A stretch of 64,000 nucleotides of DNA. Source: Hyphomicrobiales bacterium (GTDB lineage Bacteria > Pseudomonadota > Alphaproteobacteria > Rhizobiales > Methylopilaceae). Location of the stretch: NCBI GenBank assembly GCA_022842205.1, contig JALHQA010000007.1, forward strand, positions 1 through 64,000, given 5' to 3'. The notes under the pieces are model-generated. The model did no database searches, was not told the origin of the DNA, and saw only the letters and a program-made list of their open reading frames with translations. Shown here in pieces: positions 61,651 to 64,000 of the stretch; within the stretch, counting starts at the first letter, position 1; every line of letters begins with the position of its first letter. The position numbers were made by a program, and so were the translations under genes.

Positions 61651-62802
61651 GTCACGGTACCGTCGTCCGTACGGGCCGTCATCACGCGGCTCCGGCTCAC
61701 GCATTTCCGCAATCACCCATCGCTCGCGCTGAGCTGCGGGCAGCGTCTTGTTGCGCTGACCGGACCGAACGGGGCCGGCAAGACCAACCTTCTCGAGGCA
61801 ATCTCGCTGCTGGCGCCGGGGCGCGGCCTTCGCCGCGCCGCGCATGCCGATATCGCGCAGATCGACGGCAACGGCTCGTGGGCGGCCGCAGCGGAAATCG
61901 AGGGAGCGCTGGGCGAGGCCGCGCTCGGCACCGGCATCGAAGCGGACGACAATGAAGGCGCCTCCCGCCGCTGCCGCATCAACGGCGCGGCGGTGTCCGG
62001 GCCCTCGGCCTTTGCCGATCATCTGCGGGTTGTCTGGCTGACGCCGGCCATGGATGGGCTCTTCACCGGGCCTGCCGGCGATCGCCGCCGGTTTCTCGAT
62101 CGCCTCGTGCTCGCGGTCGACCCGTCGCATGGCACCCGCGTCAACGCATTCGAACGCGCCTTGCGCTCGCGCAACAAGCTGCTGGAAGAAGGCGCTCGCG
62201 ATCCGCGCTGGCTCGATGCCGTCGAGCACGAGACGGCCGAGCTTGCCGTCTCCGTTGCCGCCGCCCGCATCGAAACCGTGGCGCGCCTCGCAGGACTGAT
62301 CGCGGAAACGAAGTCGGATTCCGGTATTTTCCCTCATGCGGAGATCCTGCTGGGCGGTTGGATGGAGGACAGGATCGGCTCCGGCAGCGCCGCCGACGCC
62401 GAGGACATATACCGCGACCGGCTACGCGAGCTGCGCGGCCGCGACCGCGCGGCGGGACGCACCACCGAAGGCCCGCACGCATCCGATCTCACCGTCCGCC
62501 ACGCGCCGAAGCAGATGCCGGCCAATCTGTGCTCGACCGGGGAGCAGAAAGCGCTCCTCCTTGGACTTGTTCTTGCGCATGCCCGGCTCGTCGCCCGGCT
62601 CTCCGGCGCAACGCCGATCGTGCTTCTGGATGAGGTTGCGGCCCATCTCGATCCCGATCGCCGGGGCGCCCTTTACGGCGTTCTGGAAGACCTTGGCGCG
62701 CAGTCCTTCATGACCGGCGCCGACATCGCCCTGTTCGACAGTCTGGGGCCGAATTCCGCGGTGTTTTCGATCGGCCCGGGCCGATGCGAACAGGCGCGTT
62801 GA
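61651..62802 (+). CDS. recF: DNA replication/repair protein RecF; start codon unresolved
   Basis: ITRLRLTHFRNHPSLALSCGQRLVALTGPNGAGKTNLLEAISLLAPGRGLRRAAHADIAQ... The Walker A lies upstream of the first in-frame ATG (61993); no ATG/GTG/TTG back to the dnaN stop. Confidence 0.9.
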   Translation, partial: VTVPSSVRAVITRLRLTHFRNHPSLALSCGQRLVALTGPNGAGKTNLLEAISLLAPGRGLRRAAHADIAQIDGNGSWAAAAEIEGALGEAALGTGIEADDNEGASRRCRINGAAVSGPSAFADHLRVVWLTPAMDGLFTGPAGDRRRFLDRLVLAVDPSHGTRVNAFERALRSRNKLLEEGARDPRWLDAVEHETAELAVSVAAARIETVARLAGLIAETKSDSGIFPHAEILLGGWMEDRIGSGSAADAEDIYRDRLRELRGRDRAAGRTTEGPHASDLTVRHAPKQMPANLCSTGEQKALLLGLVLAHARLVARLSGATPIVLLDEVAAHLDPDRRGALYGVLEDLGAQSFMTGADIALFDSLGPNSAVFSIGPGRCEQAR

Positions 62803-62809
62803 GGCCGCT

Positions 62810-62942
62810 GAATCGGGCTGCTAAAAACGCAATTCCAGCAATGCGTTAGAAGGCGGAAAAAAATCGCGATTCCTGGCGCGATTCCGGCCGGATTCGCGTG
62901 AATTTCCGGGGTGATTCGCCTATATTAATGATGCTGCGAATC
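62810..62942. promoter_or_regulatory. Cluster of six GANTC (CcrM-type methylation) sites upstream of gyrB
   Basis: GANTC at 62810, 62868, 62880, 62891, 62913 and 62938. Confidence 0.7.
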
Positions 62943-62982
62943 GCTCCCGGTCCGCGGACTTTTTTCAAGGAATTTTTGCATC

Positions 62983-64000
62983 ATGGCCCAACCTGCCGGA
63001 GCCCGGTCCGACAGCGATTACGGCGCGGACTCGATCAAGGTTCTCAAGGGCCTCGACGCCGTGCGCAAGCGCCCCGGTATGTATATCGGCGACACCGACG
63101 ACGGGTCGGGCCTGCATCACATGGTCTATGAGGTCGTCGACAACGCGATCGACGAAGCGCTGGCCGGCCATGCCGATCTCGTGACCGTGACGCTCAACGC
63201 CGACGGCTCATGCACCGTATCCGACAACGGCCGCGGCATTCCGACGGACATCCATACGGAAGAGGGCATTTCCGCCGCCGAGGTCATCATGACCCAGCTG
63301 CATGCCGGCGGAAAATTCGACCAGAATTCCTACAAGGTCTCCGGCGGCCTGCATGGCGTCGGCGTTTCGGTCGTCAACGCGCTGTCGAAATGGCTGCGCC
63401 TGCGCATCTGGCGCGACGGCAATGAGCACGTCATGACGTTCACGCATGGCGACGCCGACGCGCCGCTGGCGGTTGCCGGCGAGGCCAACGGCCGCCGCGG
63501 CACCGAAGTCACCTTCCTGCCGTCGAAGGAAACCTTCACCCAGGTTGAATTCGACTACGCGACGCTCGAACACCGCCTGCGCGAACTGGCCTTTCTGAAC
63601 TCGGGCGTCCGCATTGTCCTGACGGATGCGCGCGGCGTCGAGGAGAAGCGCGAGGAGCTTATGTACGAAGGCGGCATCGAAGCCTTCGTGCGCTATCTCG
63701 ACCGCACCAAGAAATCGCTCATCGACCGGCCGATCGTCGTTCGCGGCGAGCGCGAGGGCATCGTCGTCGAAGCCGCCTTGTGGTGGAACGACAGCTATTA
63801 CGAAAACGTCCTCTGCTTCACCAACAACATTCCGCAGCGCGACGGCGGCACCCATCTCGCCGGTTTCCGCGCGGCGCTTACGCGGCAGGTGACGAGCTAT
63901 GCGGACACGTCGGGCATCTCGAAAAAGGAAAAGGTCGCGCTGACCGGCGACGACTGCCGGGAGGGCCTGACCTGCGTTCTGTCGGTCAAGGTACCCGATC
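62983..64000 (+). CDS. gyrB: DNA gyrase subunit B, 3' truncated by window end
   Basis: [54 protein letters not shown]...; open-ended, so missing from the ORF track. Confidence 0.98.
   Translation, partial: MAQPAGARSDSDYGADSIKVLKGLDAVRKRPGMYIGDTDDGSGLHHMVYEVVDNAIDEALAGHADLVTVTLNADGSCTVSDNGRGIPTDIHTEEGISAAEVIMTQLHAGGKFDQNSYKVSGGLHGVGVSVVNALSKWLRLRIWRDGNEHVMTFTHGDADAPLAVAGEANGRRGTEVTFLPSKETFTQVEFDYATLEHRLRELAFLNSGVRIVLTDARGVEEKREELMYEGGIEAFVRYLDRTKKSLIDRPIVVRGEREGIVVEAALWWNDSYYENVLCFTNNIPQRDGGTHLAGFRAALTRQVTSYADTSGISKKEKVALTGDDCREGLTCVLSVKVPD

Overview
This is a GC-rich, alphaproteobacterial (Rhizobiales-like) chromosomal window. It is almost entirely densely packed core genes, with about 55 supported CDS. 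Main blocks, left to right: a partial tRNA-Arg(CCG) 3' end that looks like an integration-junction (att) scar; minCDE; a GtrA / FAD-oxidoreductase / integral-membrane glycosyltransferase-like cluster; an RND efflux pair followed by DUF2946-like and PCuAC copper genes; mmcB and a DEAD-box helicase; an ActS/ActR (RegB/RegA) two-component system with a translationally coupled orphan BrnA-like antitoxin, next to an ABC transporter; grpE-dnaK-dnaJ; pmtA-FMN reductase-pyrF-dapB-gpmA-irr; moeB-like, argG, PBP1A; infC-rpmI-rplT-pheST; pabBC, nth, typA; a long minus-strand ubiE-ubiB-coaBC-dut-rrf2-cysK-DUF2254 block; mutM, rpsT; and rhodanese-dnaA-dnaN-recF-gyrB (partial). The signals I rate highest: the rpsT-dnaA intergenic region as a candidate oriC carrying a perfect CtrA box; six GANTC (CcrM-type) sites in 133 bp upstream of gyrB; recF with no ATG/GTG/TTG start upstream of its P-loop, lying in frame directly after the dnaN stop; the truncated tRNA-Arg att scar at the left edge; a CtrA box upstream of minCDE; and an Rrf2-cysK pair reminiscent of CymR-CysK. 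I found no CRISPR array, no complete tRNA, no rRNA and no clear novel defence or other accessory system. Family calls come from reading the translations by eye; no searches were run.
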